A stretch of 64,000 nucleotides of DNA, taken from Anoxybacillus flavithermus. GTDB lineage: Bacteria; Bacillota; Bacilli; Bacillales; Anoxybacillaceae. The stretch covers positions 78,031 through 142,030 of the forward strand of contig NZ_PEDM01000002.1 of assembly GCF_002742685.1 (NCBI RefSeq). Direction: 5' to 3'. Below the pieces are notes generated by a model. The model saw nothing but the letters and a program-made list of their open reading frames with translations, searched no databases and was not told the DNA's origin. This document shows, piece by piece, positions 1 through 7,764 of the stretch. Every line of letters starts with the position of its first letter. The first letter of the stretch is position 1. A program made the translations under genes and the position numbers.

Positions 1-312
1 ATCATCATCGGAAATATACACGTGTACACTCCCACCGTATTTCTCAAGGCGCGTTTTATTAATCCCAACTTGCACCATTTGTACATCAGCAACGACTTTT
101 TTTCCTGCGCGAATGGCTGAAATGCCCGCTTCAATCGCACGTGGATGAAACAATAAACTTTTCCCTAATTCAAAATCGGCGCTCGCGTGAATAACACGTT
201 GAACAATTGCGTATTGTTCTTTAGAGAACGCGTGTTCACCGATTTCTTCATCGATCATTTGAAAGCTTTTTTGTTCAATTTGTTCTGGTTGCACCGTAAT
301 TGGACGAAACAT
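1..312 (-). CDS. cbiC: Precorrin-8X methylmutase CbiC/CobH, C-terminally cut by the window edge
   Basis: Converts precorrin-8X (cobalt-precorrin-8) to (cobyrinic) hydrogenobyrinic acid by moving a methyl group from C-11 to C-12, in cytosolic corrin synthesis. Only the first 104 residues are in the window. They begin MFRPITVQPEQIE and contain IVQRVIHASADFE, which matches the conserved N-terminal part of the family, including the catalytic histidine region. The ATG at 312 follows an AGGAGG sequence at about 321-326 inside the end of cbiJ, so the two genes are translationally close. It is the last visible gene of the riboswitch-led cobalamin operon, which must continue to the left. Identification rests on motif recall. 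The missing C-terminus cannot be judged. Confidence 0.88.
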   Translation of the reverse strand, partial: MFRPITVQPEQIEQKSFQMIDEEIGEHAFSKEQYAIVQRVIHASADFELGKSLLFHPRAIEAGISAIRAGKKVVADVQMVQVGINKTRLEKYGGSVHVYISDDD

Positions 313-316
313 ATAT

Positions 317-1090
317 TTACTCCTCCTTCTTTTTCATTTCTTCCAACGCGCGAATGACGTCAGAAAACTCATGATAAACGACTGGATAAGAAAGTTTCGG
401 ACGGCGGATGACGACCGTTTCAATGCCGAGCTCTTGCGCTGCAGCCATTTTTTCGTCGACAAAGCCAACTTGTCCGCTTTCTTTCGTCACAAGAAGTGTC
501 ACGCCGAAATGTTTCATTAATGCCATATCTAGCTGTTTTGTAAACGGTCCTTGCATCGCAATAATATTTTCTTGCGGGAAGCGTAATTGTTCGCACTTTT
601 CCATATTATCTTTCCGTGGTAACATGCGTGCAATGAGACGAACATCAGGAAGCGGGAGCAACTTTTCTGCAAAAATATGCAACGTTTTGCTTCCTGTCGT
701 GAGCATGATGATCCCTCTTTTTTTCGCCGCGTACTCTGCTGCTGCTTCATAACTATCGACAAATGTAACACGATCATACATAATGACGCTTTCTTTTCGT
801 TCATAACGGATATACGGAACGTTCGCTTCCTCCGCTGCTTGCATCGCCTGTCGCGACGCTTCTTCCGCAAATGGATGGCTCGCATCAACGATCGCTTTCG
901 CTTCATGTTGTTTTATGATCTCAACCATTTCACGTGCCGTTAAACGTCCAACGAGAGCATGCAACCCGACATATGCCATTTGTTCTGCTGCATGTTCGGT
1001 GACAACCGTAGCTAATACATCATACCCCGCGTCACGAATGGCTAGCGCTAACTGTCTTGCATCGCTCGTTCCCGATAACATAATAATCAT
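317..1090 (-). CDS. cbiJ: Precorrin-6A (cobalt-precorrin-6A) reductase CbiJ/CobK
   Basis: NAD(P)H-dependent reductase that reduces the macrocycle of cobalt-precorrin-6A. At 257 residues it has the usual family length. It opens MIIMLSGTSDARQLA, the nucleotide-binding N-terminus typical of CobK/CbiJ, and has the conserved ASHPFAEEASRQA segment near residue 70. The open frame extends upstream into cbiX. The ATG at 1090 is chosen because it lies 10 bases after the cbiX stop and behind a GAGGTG sequence. It sits between cbiX and cbiC in the same operon, as in the Bacillus megaterium-type cobalamin gene order. Confidence 0.88.
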   Translation of the reverse strand: MIIMLSGTSDARQLALAIRDAGYDVLATVVTEHAAEQMAYVGLHALVGRLTAREMVEIIKQHEAKAIVDASHPFAEEASRQAMQAAEEANVPYIRYERKESVIMYDRVTFVDSYEAAAEYAAKKRGIIMLTTGSKTLHIFAEKLLPLPDVRLIARMLPRKDNMEKCEQLRFPQENIIAMQGPFTKQLDMALMKHFGVTLLVTKESGQVGFVDEKMAAAQELGIETVVIRRPKLSYPVVYHEFSDVIRALEEMKKKEE

Positions 1091-1100
1091 CCGTTTCACC

Positions 1101-1919
1101 TCAATGATCATGATGATGGTGGTGATGTTCAGCCATATGAAGCCGATATTGACACGTATCACAATTCATATGGACCGAATCGCTAAGCGCTTCTTGTAAT
1201 CGATCAAGCACAATCGTTTGTAGCGATGGATGAAATCCAAAATAATGTGCAAGAACGAAAGACATGTTCGGGTATGTGCTTTGAAACTCGGAAACTCGCT
1301 TTTCTAACCGCTTAATAAGCACACCCGTAAATAAAAAGTAAGGTAAAATGACGATTTTTTTTGCTCCAAGCTTTATACATCGCTCTACGCCTTCGTCCAA
1401 CAACGGATTCGTCACTCCCATAAACGCAGGTTCAACGATCACCCGCTTATTTCTTTCCCAAAATAAGCGAGCAATTTTATATAAATCACTATTCGCATCA
1501 GGATCGCTTCCCCCACGTCCGAGCAAAATGACCGCTGTTTGCTCATCCATAACAATCCCTGCTTCTTGCAGACGGTCGTTTAAAATTGTAAACGTGGCAT
1601 CATGAATGCCAAGTGGACGTCCGTACTTAAATGAAACATATGGGTATCGCTCTCTCGCTTCGTCAATTGCTGCTGGAATGTGCAGCTTCGAGTGCCCCGC
1701 TGGAAGCAAAATAATCGGAATAACAATAACGTCTGTTGCCCCTTGTTCTACACAATGGGCAATGCCATCAATGACTGATGGAATACCAAATTCTAAAAAA
1801 CATGTATGCACATAAAACGTTTCATCAATTTGTGGCCGAATCGTCCGAACAAACTGGCGCACTTGCTCGTTCCCTTCTTCATCCCGACTCCCATGTCCAA
1901 CAAATAAAATTGCTCTCAT
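1101..1919 (-). CDS. cbiX: Sirohydrochlorin cobaltochelatase CbiX (long form) with His-rich tail
   Basis: Inserts Co(II) into sirohydrochlorin, the entry to the oxygen-independent cobalamin pathway. The 272-residue protein has two chelatase halves, each beginning with a related motif (ILFVGHGSRDEEG near the start, VILLGRGGSDPDAN near residue 130). The C-terminus carries MNCDTC, matching the MxCxxC iron-sulphur motif described for B. megaterium CbiX, followed by a histidine run ending HHHHHHDH. The ATG at 1919 follows GGGGAGTGA. It overlaps nothing: cbiH60 ends at 1925 and cbiJ starts at 1090. The His tail probably stores or delivers metal (inference). The SirB ferrochelatase role is the alternative, but the context favours cobalt. 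Confidence 0.9.
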   Translation of the reverse strand: MRAILFVGHGSRDEEGNEQVRQFVRTIRPQIDETFYVHTCFLEFGIPSVIDGIAHCVEQGATDVIVIPIILLPAGHSKLHIPAAIDEARERYPYVSFKYGRPLGIHDATFTILNDRLQEAGIVMDEQTAVILLGRGGSDPDANSDLYKIARLFWERNKRVIVEPAFMGVTNPLLDEGVERCIKLGAKKIVILPYFLFTGVLIKRLEKRVSEFQSTYPNMSFVLAHYFGFHPSLQTIVLDRLQEALSDSVHMNCDTCQYRLHMAEHHHHHHDH

Positions 1920-1924
1920 CTCGA

Positions 1925-3445
1925 TCACTCCCCACATGCCGCTGGCTCTGCTTTCATTTTTTGTCCATAAACAAAACCGCCGACTTCTTTTTTTCGTTCA
2001 AAAAATGTATGGAAACGTTCGTTTGCATATGCTTCTTCCTTGTATTGCACAATGATACGGGTAATGGTTTCTAACAGATCATCTGGACGAATGCCTTCTG
2101 CAACAAGCTGACCCGGATGAGCATTTCTTCCTACTGTTTTCCCACCTAAAAATAAATCAAACGCTCCTTTACGATAAACGATCCCAATATCTTCATGGAC
2201 AGCCCCGTAACATGCCATTCCACACCCGTTGAATCCGAGGCGCAATTCTTTTGGCAACTCCATGCCGCCAAATTGTTTATGCAATTGTTCGGCATAAGGA
2301 ATAGCATCTTTTTTTTCTCCATCACAAAAATCGCACGCTTTCATCACAAACACATTTCCTGTTGGTGCAACGGTTAAACCTGCTTCTAAAAGTTGACCGA
2401 CAACTTCGTCTGGTCGCTCTGTCTCCATCATCACTTTTAAATAATGATCTGGTGTATACGTAATCGTTCCTCGTTCGCCTACGATGCATGCGATATCCAT
2501 CATTTGTTTTGGAGTAAATGTTTTATTTGCTACCCCCGGGCTAATGGCTACTTCTAACCGTTCCATCTTTTTTGGAACAGTCACTTTTTCGTACGCTTCT
2601 TCCGCTAGTGAGCGTACGTTTGCGAGCGCCCACGGTTCTGCTTCTGCCCGCAATCGCTCGTGCGGTTTTAATGGCTGAACGGCGCTTGATAGCTTATATT
2701 TTCGCTCATAGCCGCGAGGGGTAATCATAACACCATCATGAACGAACGTGGAAGAATTTCCGATGATGACTGTCGTTAACATGCCGATGTCATACTCTAA
2801 CATTTCTCCTAAACTCGTTAATACAATATGCTGACGTTCGCGGTACGCACTTTTGACGAGACCAACAGGTGTATGTGGTGAACGATATGTTAATAAAATA
2901 CGTTGTGCCTCAACAATTTGCTGCGTCCGACGACCGCTTTTCGGGTTGTATAGTGCAATAACAAAATCGGCCGCTGCAACTGCTTCAATTCGTTTGGCAA
3001 TGACGTGCCATGGCGTTAAATGATCGCTTAAACTAATCGTACATGCATCGTGCATAATCGGTGCCCCTAGTAAAGCGGCACAAGAATGGATAGCTGAAAT
3101 ACCCGGAATAATCTCCACTTCAATTCCAGTTTCTTTTCGCCATCCTTTTTCAATGAGCACTTCGTAAACGAGTCCCGCCATCCCGTACAACCCTGCATCC
3201 CCACTTGATATGACAGCCACTTTTTTACCACGTTCCGCCTGTTTAATCGCCTCTTGAGCCCGACTCACTTCTTCCGTCATTCCCGTGCTAATGACTTCTT
3301 TTCCATCAATGAGATCGATGACTAACTCGACATACGTTTTATAGCCGACAATGACATCGCTTTCTTCAATTGCCTCACGCGCCCGTTTCGTCATATGATC
3401 CACACTTCCCGGTCCAAAGCCAACAACAAACAATTTCCCAGCCAT
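1925..3445 (-). CDS. cbiH: CbiH60: precorrin-3B C17-methyltransferase fused to an Fe-S (nitrite/sulphite reductase-like) domain
   Basis: Methylates C-17 and drives ring contraction of cobalt-factor III. Residues 1-245 form the SAM-dependent tetrapyrrole methylase (GKLFVVGFGPGSVDHMT, then SSGDAGLYGMAG). The roughly 210 C-terminal residues resemble the ferredoxin-like/Fe-S half of sulphite and nitrite reductases, with cysteines in CDFC and CGMAC that can hold a 4Fe-4S cluster. This fusion is the CbiH60 form known from B. megaterium; ordinary CbiH is about 240 residues. The ATG at 3445 follows AAGGGGTGA with 6 bases of spacing. An earlier in-frame ATG would overlap cbiO. It lies between cbiO and cbiX. 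Confidence 0.9.
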   Translation of the reverse strand: MAGKLFVVGFGPGSVDHMTKRAREAIEESDVIVGYKTYVELVIDLIDGKEVISTGMTEEVSRAQEAIKQAERGKKVAVISSGDAGLYGMAGLVYEVLIEKGWRKETGIEVEIIPGISAIHSCAALLGAPIMHDACTISLSDHLTPWHVIAKRIEAVAAADFVIALYNPKSGRRTQQIVEAQRILLTYRSPHTPVGLVKSAYRERQHIVLTSLGEMLEYDIGMLTTVIIGNSSTFVHDGVMITPRGYERKYKLSSAVQPLKPHERLRAEAEPWALANVRSLAEEAYEKVTVPKKMERLEVAISPGVANKTFTPKQMMDIACIVGERGTITYTPDHYLKVMMETERPDEVVGQLLEAGLTVAPTGNVFVMKACDFCDGEKKDAIPYAEQLHKQFGGMELPKELRLGFNGCGMACYGAVHEDIGIVYRKGAFDLFLGGKTVGRNAHPGQLVAEGIRPDDLLETITRIIVQYKEEAYANERFHTFFERKKEVGGFVYGQKMKAEPAACGE

Positions 3446-3450
3446 TTTTT

Positions 3451-4218
3451 TCACCCCTTTTTCCATCGTTCAATCCATTGCGCGAATTGTTGTTCAGTAT
3501 ACGTTTTCTTCTCATACTCCCATATGCGTAAAAGAAGCGGCAATGAGAAATGAAGTTCACGAAATATATTCGTTTGCGTAAATACAAAAGCGGGTGTTCC
3601 GTGCAAAACGATGCGCCCGTCATCCATAACAAACACTTCATCCGCCCACTGCCAAACAAAATCAAGGTCGTGCGTAATGACAACGAGCGTCGTTCCTCCT
3701 TCATATAGTTCATTTAACTTCATGACTAAGCGCTCGCTCTGCGCTCCATCCAAGTATGCAGATGGCTCATCGACAATAAGTAGCCGAGGTTTAGTTGCCA
3801 TTGCTACCGCAAGTGATAGCCACTTTTTTTGTCCTAGACTTAAATGATGAATCGGTATATCTCTCCATCGATGAAGTGAAAACTGCTCTATCACTTCATC
3901 CATCCGCTCACGATTTGATTGCAAACTAATCGCTAGTTCTTCTTCAATGGTCGGAGCTAAAAATTGATGTTCGGGGTTTTGAAAAACGACGCCGACATGT
4001 TGTCGGAGCCAACGATTCTTCACCTTTTTTCCTTCCCAATACACGTCTCCTTTCGTTGGGCGGTAAATGCCGTTTGCATGAAACAACCATGTCGTTTTCC
4101 CACAACCGTTTCTTCCAATTAACGCATATTTTTTTCCTTGTTCAATCGTAAGCGATACCCCTTTTAACACGTACGCACCGTTTCGATACGTATAATGAAC
4201 ATTATGAAACTTTAGCAT
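3451..4218 (-). CDS. cbiO: Cobalt ECF transporter ATPase CbiO
   Basis: ATP-binding subunit of the CbiMNQO cobalt importer, on the inner face of the membrane. The 255-residue protein has Walker A GRNGCGKTT (35-43), the Q-loop FQNPEHQ, signature LSLGQ (a variant of LSGGQ), Walker B LLIVDEP and a switch histidine in VITHD. The ATG at 4218 lies inside the end of cbiQ (17 bases shared) and follows GGAGGG, so translation is coupled to cbiQ. Upstream in-frame codons have no ribosome binding site. The QFLAPTIEEE segment is typical of ECF-type ATPases. Confidence 0.9.
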   Translation of the reverse strand: MLKFHNVHYTYRNGAYVLKGVSLTIEQGKKYALIGRNGCGKTTWLFHANGIYRPTKGDVYWEGKKVKNRWLRQHVGVVFQNPEHQFLAPTIEEELAISLQSNRERMDEVIEQFSLHRWRDIPIHHLSLGQKKWLSLAVAMATKPRLLIVDEPSAYLDGAQSERLVMKLNELYEGGTTLVVITHDLDFVWQWADEVFVMDDGRIVLHGTPAFVFTQTNIFRELHFSLPLLLRIWEYEKKTYTEQQFAQWIERWKKG

Positions 4219-4924
4219 ATAAGCCCTCCACGATAAGTAAAACAACAACTCCAATAAACGCTTCGATGACATATCTTTTTGGCAACTGTTCGTCCGCACA
4301 AGCTGGAATTTTGAATGAAACATGGCGCGCTTCCTGTGTAATCATTAGCGCTTCATAGTCATGCAACGCTTTGCGCAGCAACTGTGCGACAGCAAGTGAA
4401 GCAAGCCGCCAATTTCGTTCTCCATTTTTTACTTGAACCGTAACAAACAGCTCTTTTGCTACTTTTTCCAATATGAAAATGAAACGATACGTCAACAATA
4501 AAAGCTCAATAAACACACTAGGGATGCGCCACTTGTTTAACGCATGCACTAAGCGAAAAAATGGCGTTGTTGCCGCAAGAAAAAATAAAACAACTGAACT
4601 TGTAAACGTCCGTAAACAAATTGTGATTACATATAAAAAGCTTTCGCTTATGAAGTGAACGGCGCCATCAAATGAAAAAAGAAGCGGTGCGCTACTCCCG
4701 AGAGTAACGAGCGCCATGAGTGTACAAATGCGCACACAAACACGCCATGGCAAGCGCGCATATCCAAGCAACCAAACGAGCAACCAAACGATGATGATCA
4801 AGCGAACAATATTCGTTCCAATTAGCGACCATATAAGCAAAATAAGTGCAAATGTCAGCTTAAATGTAGCATTTAATTTCGAAAGGCGATTTCGATAAGC
4901 CCATTGATCAAGCCAACTAACCAT
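4202..4924 (-). CDS. cbiQ: Cobalt ECF transporter transmembrane subunit CbiQ
   Basis: Membrane coupling subunit (EcfT type) that links CbiO to the CbiMN substrate-capture unit. The protein has 240 residues with several hydrophobic helices (for example around LTFALILLIWSLIG and VVLFFLAATTPFF) and a cytoplasmic coupling region with paired short A-R-x motifs (QEARHVSF). The ATG at 4924 follows AAGGAAG and overlaps the last 8 bases of cbiN. The order cbiM-cbiN-cbiQ-cbiO is canonical, which makes the assignment firm even though EcfT proteins are poorly conserved. Confidence 0.88.
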   Translation of the reverse strand: MVSWLDQWAYRNRLSKLNATFKLTFALILLIWSLIGTNIVRLIIIVWLLVWLLGYARLPWRVCVRICTLMALVTLGSSAPLLFSFDGAVHFISESFLYVITICLRTFTSSVVLFFLAATTPFFRLVHALNKWRIPSVFIELLLLTYRFIFILEKVAKELFVTVQVKNGERNWRLASLAVAQLLRKALHDYEALMITQEARHVSFKIPACADEQLPKRYVIEAFIGVVVLLIVEGLYAKVS

Positions 4925-5186
4925 TTCGTTTTCTTCCTTTATACAAACCGATGATGTAGCCGATTATCCCAGCACCAAACGCAGCTTGTAGAGAAAATAA
5001 CAACGTTTCTACTTCTCCGCCCGGGGGTTCAAAAAATACATCAAACCATGGCTCATAATTTGGTGCAATTTGTTGAATCATCTCCTCCGCAAGCACATCC
5101 GCTCCAGCAAACTCTGTATTTCTCACAACAAGTAGTGGAAAAACGATCAACAATGCAGCGATGAACATCAATATACGATTGCTCAT
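4917..5186 (-). CDS. cbiN: Cobalt transport protein CbiN
   Basis: Small accessory subunit of the CbiMNQO cobalt importer. It has 89 residues with two membrane helices (about 5-22 and 65-83) around an extracellular loop containing [10 protein letters not shown] and [21 protein letters not shown], the recognisable CbiN core. The ATG at 5186 overlaps the cbiM stop (ATGA), so an apparent longer reading frame upstream is not needed. CbiN is thought to insert a loop into CbiM to help cobalt loading (family knowledge). Confidence 0.9.
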   Translation of the reverse strand: MSNRILMFIAALLIVFPLLVVRNTEFAGADVLAEEMIQQIAPNYEPWFDVFFEPPGGEVETLLFSLQAAFGAGIIGYIIGLYKGRKRNG

Positions 5187-5935
5187 TTCAATGACACTCC
5201 CCTCTCTGCTAGCACGTCCAACTCTTGCTTCGAGTACGTATGCAAAAAGTTCCATACGACGACGGTAAGAAGTCCCTCGGTAATCGCAAGTGGTACTTGT
5301 GTCACCGCAAAAATGGAGGCGAATTTTAAAAACGCGCCCCATACGCCGCTTGTTGCGTCTGGAAATGCTAGGGCGAGTTGAAACGATGTCATAACGTATG
5401 TCACCAAATCAGCCATCATCGCCGCTAAAAAGACGGACATACGCAACGATATTCCACACTTTTTACATAGAACGAACAAGCCGTACGCAACAAACGGTCC
5501 AACAACCGCCATTGAAAACGCATTCGCCCCGAGCGTCGTCAATCCACCGTGAGCAAGCAAAAGCGCTTGAAACAATAACACGGCTGTACCGATCACCGTC
5601 ATCACAAAAGGTCCAAATAAAAATGAGCCAAGACCTGTCCCAGTCGGATGCGAACTACTTCCTGTGACAGATGGAATTTTTAATGCCGACAAGACAAATG
5701 TGAACGCAGTAGCGAGTGCAAGAAGCAACTTCACCTCTGGCTTTTGTTTCATAAGGCGCGTCATTGTGCGCAAACCAACAAAGAAAAACGGTAAAAACAG
5801 CAGCCACCAGACGAGAGCCCATTGCCAAGGTAAAAACCCTTCCATAATGTGCATCGCATATACAGAAGGCGAAAGTGCAAATAAAATATAGACGGTAAAG
5901 CACACGCTAACGAGCAAAAACAACGGTTTCTTCAC
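5183..5935 (-). CDS. cbiM: Cobalt ECF transporter substrate-capture protein CbiM
   Basis: Membrane protein that binds Co(II). The 250-residue chain begins with a signal-like helix ending SVYA. Cleavage there would expose MHIMEG, whose N-terminal amine and histidine form the metal site in the CbiM/NikM family. Further conserved segments are SSSHPTGTG and [16 protein letters not shown]. The start is GTG at 5935, preceded by AAGGAG, and overlaps the stop of the upstream iron-sulphur gene (GTGA). It is the second gene of the operon behind the B12 riboswitch, so cobalt uptake is presumably repressed when cobalamin is plentiful. Confidence 0.92.
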   Translation of the reverse strand: MKKPLFLLVSVCFTVYILFALSPSVYAMHIMEGFLPWQWALVWWLLFLPFFFVGLRTMTRLMKQKPEVKLLLALATAFTFVLSALKIPSVTGSSSHPTGTGLGSFLFGPFVMTVIGTAVLLFQALLLAHGGLTTLGANAFSMAVVGPFVAYGLFVLCKKCGISLRMSVFLAAMMADLVTYVMTSFQLALAFPDATSGVWGAFLKFASIFAVTQVPLAITEGLLTVVVWNFLHTYSKQELDVLAERGVSLK

Positions 5936-6294
5936 TTCTCCTTCCCCCTTGTCGCCACGCTATATTCAGGCATAACAAAACCTTCATCGTATGTGTACGT
6001 CACATATTCATGCAATACTTCACCATCACCTACATGTTTTCGGACAATGTCCCGCGCAACTTGTTCATCGATCGTACGATACCAAACACCTTCGGGATAC
6101 ACGATGACGACACACGCATCTTCACAGCGACCGTTGCACCTCGTCCGCGTCGTATGAACGTGTTCATGTAATTGCAGCCTGTCAATCTCATCACGAATCG
6201 CTTGCGTTACCTCCTCTCCCCCTTTTCGCATGCAGCTTGCTCCATTGCAAATCAACACATGGTGTTTCGTTCCTTGCAAATTCCACGTCGCCAT
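5932..6294 (-). CDS. cbiW: CbiW-like 2Fe-2S thioredoxin-fold ferredoxin, first gene of the cobalamin operon
   Basis: Small (120 residues) protein with the four-cysteine pattern of thioredoxin-like 2Fe-2S ferredoxins: [11 protein letters not shown] near residue 18 and [11 protein letters not shown] near residue 52. Proteins of this kind (CbiW) precede cbiH60 in B. megaterium cobalamin operons, and a redox role in the anaerobic branch is presumed but not proved. The ATG at 6294 follows AAGGAG with good spacing. An upstream in-frame stretch runs through the riboswitch terminator and is not coding. It is the first gene after the terminator. Confidence 0.78.
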   Translation of the reverse strand: MATWNLQGTKHHVLICNGASCMRKGGEEVTQAIRDEIDRLQLHEHVHTTRTRCNGRCEDACVVIVYPEGVWYRTIDEQVARDIVRKHVGDGEVLHEYVTYTYDEGFVMPEYSVATRGKEK

Positions 6295-6315
6295 ATATGT
6301 CGCTCCTTTTTTCAA

Positions 6316-6343
6316 AATAAAAAGCACCTCTAGGTAGAGGTGC
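6316..6343 (-). terminator. Intrinsic terminator of the B12 riboswitch expression platform
   Basis: On the minus strand a perfect 9-base-pair stem, GCACCTCTA / TAGAGGTGC with a CC loop (6324-6343), is followed by TTTTTATTTT. It lies between the B12 aptamer and the ribosome binding site of the first cobalamin gene. It is the likely off-state terminator formed when cobalamin is bound. Confidence 0.85.
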
Positions 6344-6386
6344 AGAAAAAACGAAAGATTCAAACAATAAAGTATACGCCATCTAA

Positions 6387-6606
6387 GCATACATCATCAA
6401 CATGACGTCCATCGTTCCCGCACGTCTACCTATATTCCCGTAGGCAGCCGACGTATCGCAAGCAGGCAGGTCTCCTGGCTTAGGTTCATCATTTCGTTGC
6501 GCCTTCCCAAAAATCAGTGGCATATTGCAACAAAACTCCCCATCACAGTGGCGGGTACCGCGACGGCTTTGCACCGTTCTTCCCTTTTAAGCATACAGAC
6601 GTATGC
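6387..6606 (-). promoter_or_regulatory. Cobalamin (AdoCbl) riboswitch aptamer
   Basis: On the minus strand this holds the hallmark B12 box AGCCAGGAGACCTGCC (6465-6480 region) and the upstream core GGTGCAAAGCCG...CCCGCCACTGTG, in the order found in cobalamin riboswitches. A closing P1 helix can form between GCATACGTC (about 6598-6606) and GATGTATGC (6387-6395), nine pairs with one G-U. It is followed by an intrinsic terminator and the cbi operon, so it senses cobalamin and shuts off cobalt import and corrin synthesis. The exact boundaries are inferred from the P1 pairing. Confidence 0.93.
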
Positions 6607-6696
6607 ACCGTACTTGCTTATCGTATATTGTTTTTCAAAGAGCATGAATGTTAAGAATATCATACACCATTTTTTTCTTCTCGCCTAGCCTGTTTA

Positions 6697-6728
6697 TAAA
6701 AAAAGCACCTTCTTATTTAGAAGGCGCT
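6697..6728 (-). terminator. Intrinsic terminator of the maltodextrin operon
   Basis: On the minus strand AGCGCCTTCT, loop AAATA, AGAAGGTGCT (6704-6728, one wobble) is followed by TTTTTTTATAA. The repressor stop codon lies inside the loop side of the hairpin, so this ends transcription of malE-to-malR. Confidence 0.85.
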
Positions 6729-7747
6729 TTGTAGTAATCGCACGAAAATCGTTTTATGAGCGTATGTGGAATGATAATTCGTTTAATGGGCTCATTCGGA
6801 TTTTCGATTTGTTGTATTAAATTTCTTGCCGCTTCAAAACCGAGTTGAAAAATATGAATGTCTACTGACGTGAGCGGAGGACGGGAAATTTCTGATAAAA
6901 GTACGTTGTTAAAGCTGACGATCGATACATCTCCCGGCACGCTTAAGCCCATTTCTGCAAGCGTATTTAACACACCGAGCGCCATTAAATCGTCGGCGAC
7001 AACGAGCGCAGTTGGCGGCTCAGCAAGCGAAAGCAACTCTTTCATCGCCTCTTGTCCGCCTTCTTTTAAAAATTCTTCATGTACAATGTAATCTTTTCGA
7101 TATACAAGCCCGGCCGATTTCAACGCTTTTTCATATCCGCGCAAACGATCCATCGTTACAACGAGATTGACGTTTCCGCCGACAAACGCGATGCGCTCAT
7201 GACCGAGTTCAATTAAATGTTCCGTTGCCTCACGTGCCGCCCGTACGTTATCGTTATCAACGTGGGTAATTTCTTCCACTTTTTTATGCGGTTTCCCAAT
7301 GACAACGAACGGCAAATCTTCTTTTTGTAAATACGCCATAATTTTATCGTTCGCACGCGAATACAGCAAAATGACACCATCAACGCGCTTTCCTTGCACC
7401 ATATGCACGACGCCATCGTAAATTTCCGCTTCCGTTTCTCCCGTCGATAACTGTAACGCATATTGCCGATCATGCACCGCTTTACTAATGCCGCGAATGA
7501 CTTCCGGGAAAAACGGGTTTTGAAACGCTTTATCTGCCGAACTTGGCATGACGAGCCCAATCACTTGCGTCGATTTGTTTGCTAAACTGCGCGCGATAAA
7601 ATTCGGATGATAGCCAAGCTCTTTCATCGCCTCGCGCACTTTTTTCTTCGTTTTCTCGCTAATGCGCGGGCTATCTGCGATGACGCGTGAAACAGTCGAT
7701 GGCGCCACATTCGCGCGCTTCGCTACATCTTTAATCGTTACAGTCAT
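6713..7747 (-). CDS. malR: LacI-family repressor, probable maltodextrin regulator MalR
   Basis: DNA-binding transcription factor of 344 residues. The N-terminal helix-turn-helix MTVTIKDVAKRANVAPSTVS is followed by the hinge helix NFIARSLANK and a periplasmic-binding-protein-like effector domain (DNDNVRAAREATEHLIELGH; PPTALVVADDLMALG). It is the last gene of the malEFG-amylase-glucosidase operon, so maltose or maltodextrin is the likely inducer. Palindromes of the LacI type (core CGCAATCGATTGCG) lie upstream of malE and of the divergent GH13 gene and are its likely operators. The B. subtilis orthologue could be YvdE/MalR. DegA, a LacI protein that sits near asnO in B. subtilis, is an alternative. 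Confidence 0.85.
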   Translation of the reverse strand: MTVTIKDVAKRANVAPSTVSRVIADSPRISEKTKKKVREAMKELGYHPNFIARSLANKSTQVIGLVMPSSADKAFQNPFFPEVIRGISKAVHDRQYALQLSTGETEAEIYDGVVHMVQGKRVDGVILLYSRANDKIMAYLQKEDLPFVVIGKPHKKVEEITHVDNDNVRAAREATEHLIELGHERIAFVGGNVNLVVTMDRLRGYEKALKSAGLVYRKDYIVHEEFLKEGGQEAMKELLSLAEPPTALVVADDLMALGVLNTLAEMGLSVPGDVSIVSFNNVLLSEISRPPLTSVDIHIFQLGFEAARNLIQQIENPNEPIKRIIIPHTLIKRFSCDYYKAPSK

Positions 7748-7764
7748 AAAAAATCCCCCATCTC

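Noticed and set aside
6640..6700. Additional small gene between the riboswitch and malR terminator
   Set aside because: The plus-strand reading frame across the riboswitch has no ribosome binding site and overlaps conserved aptamer bases.
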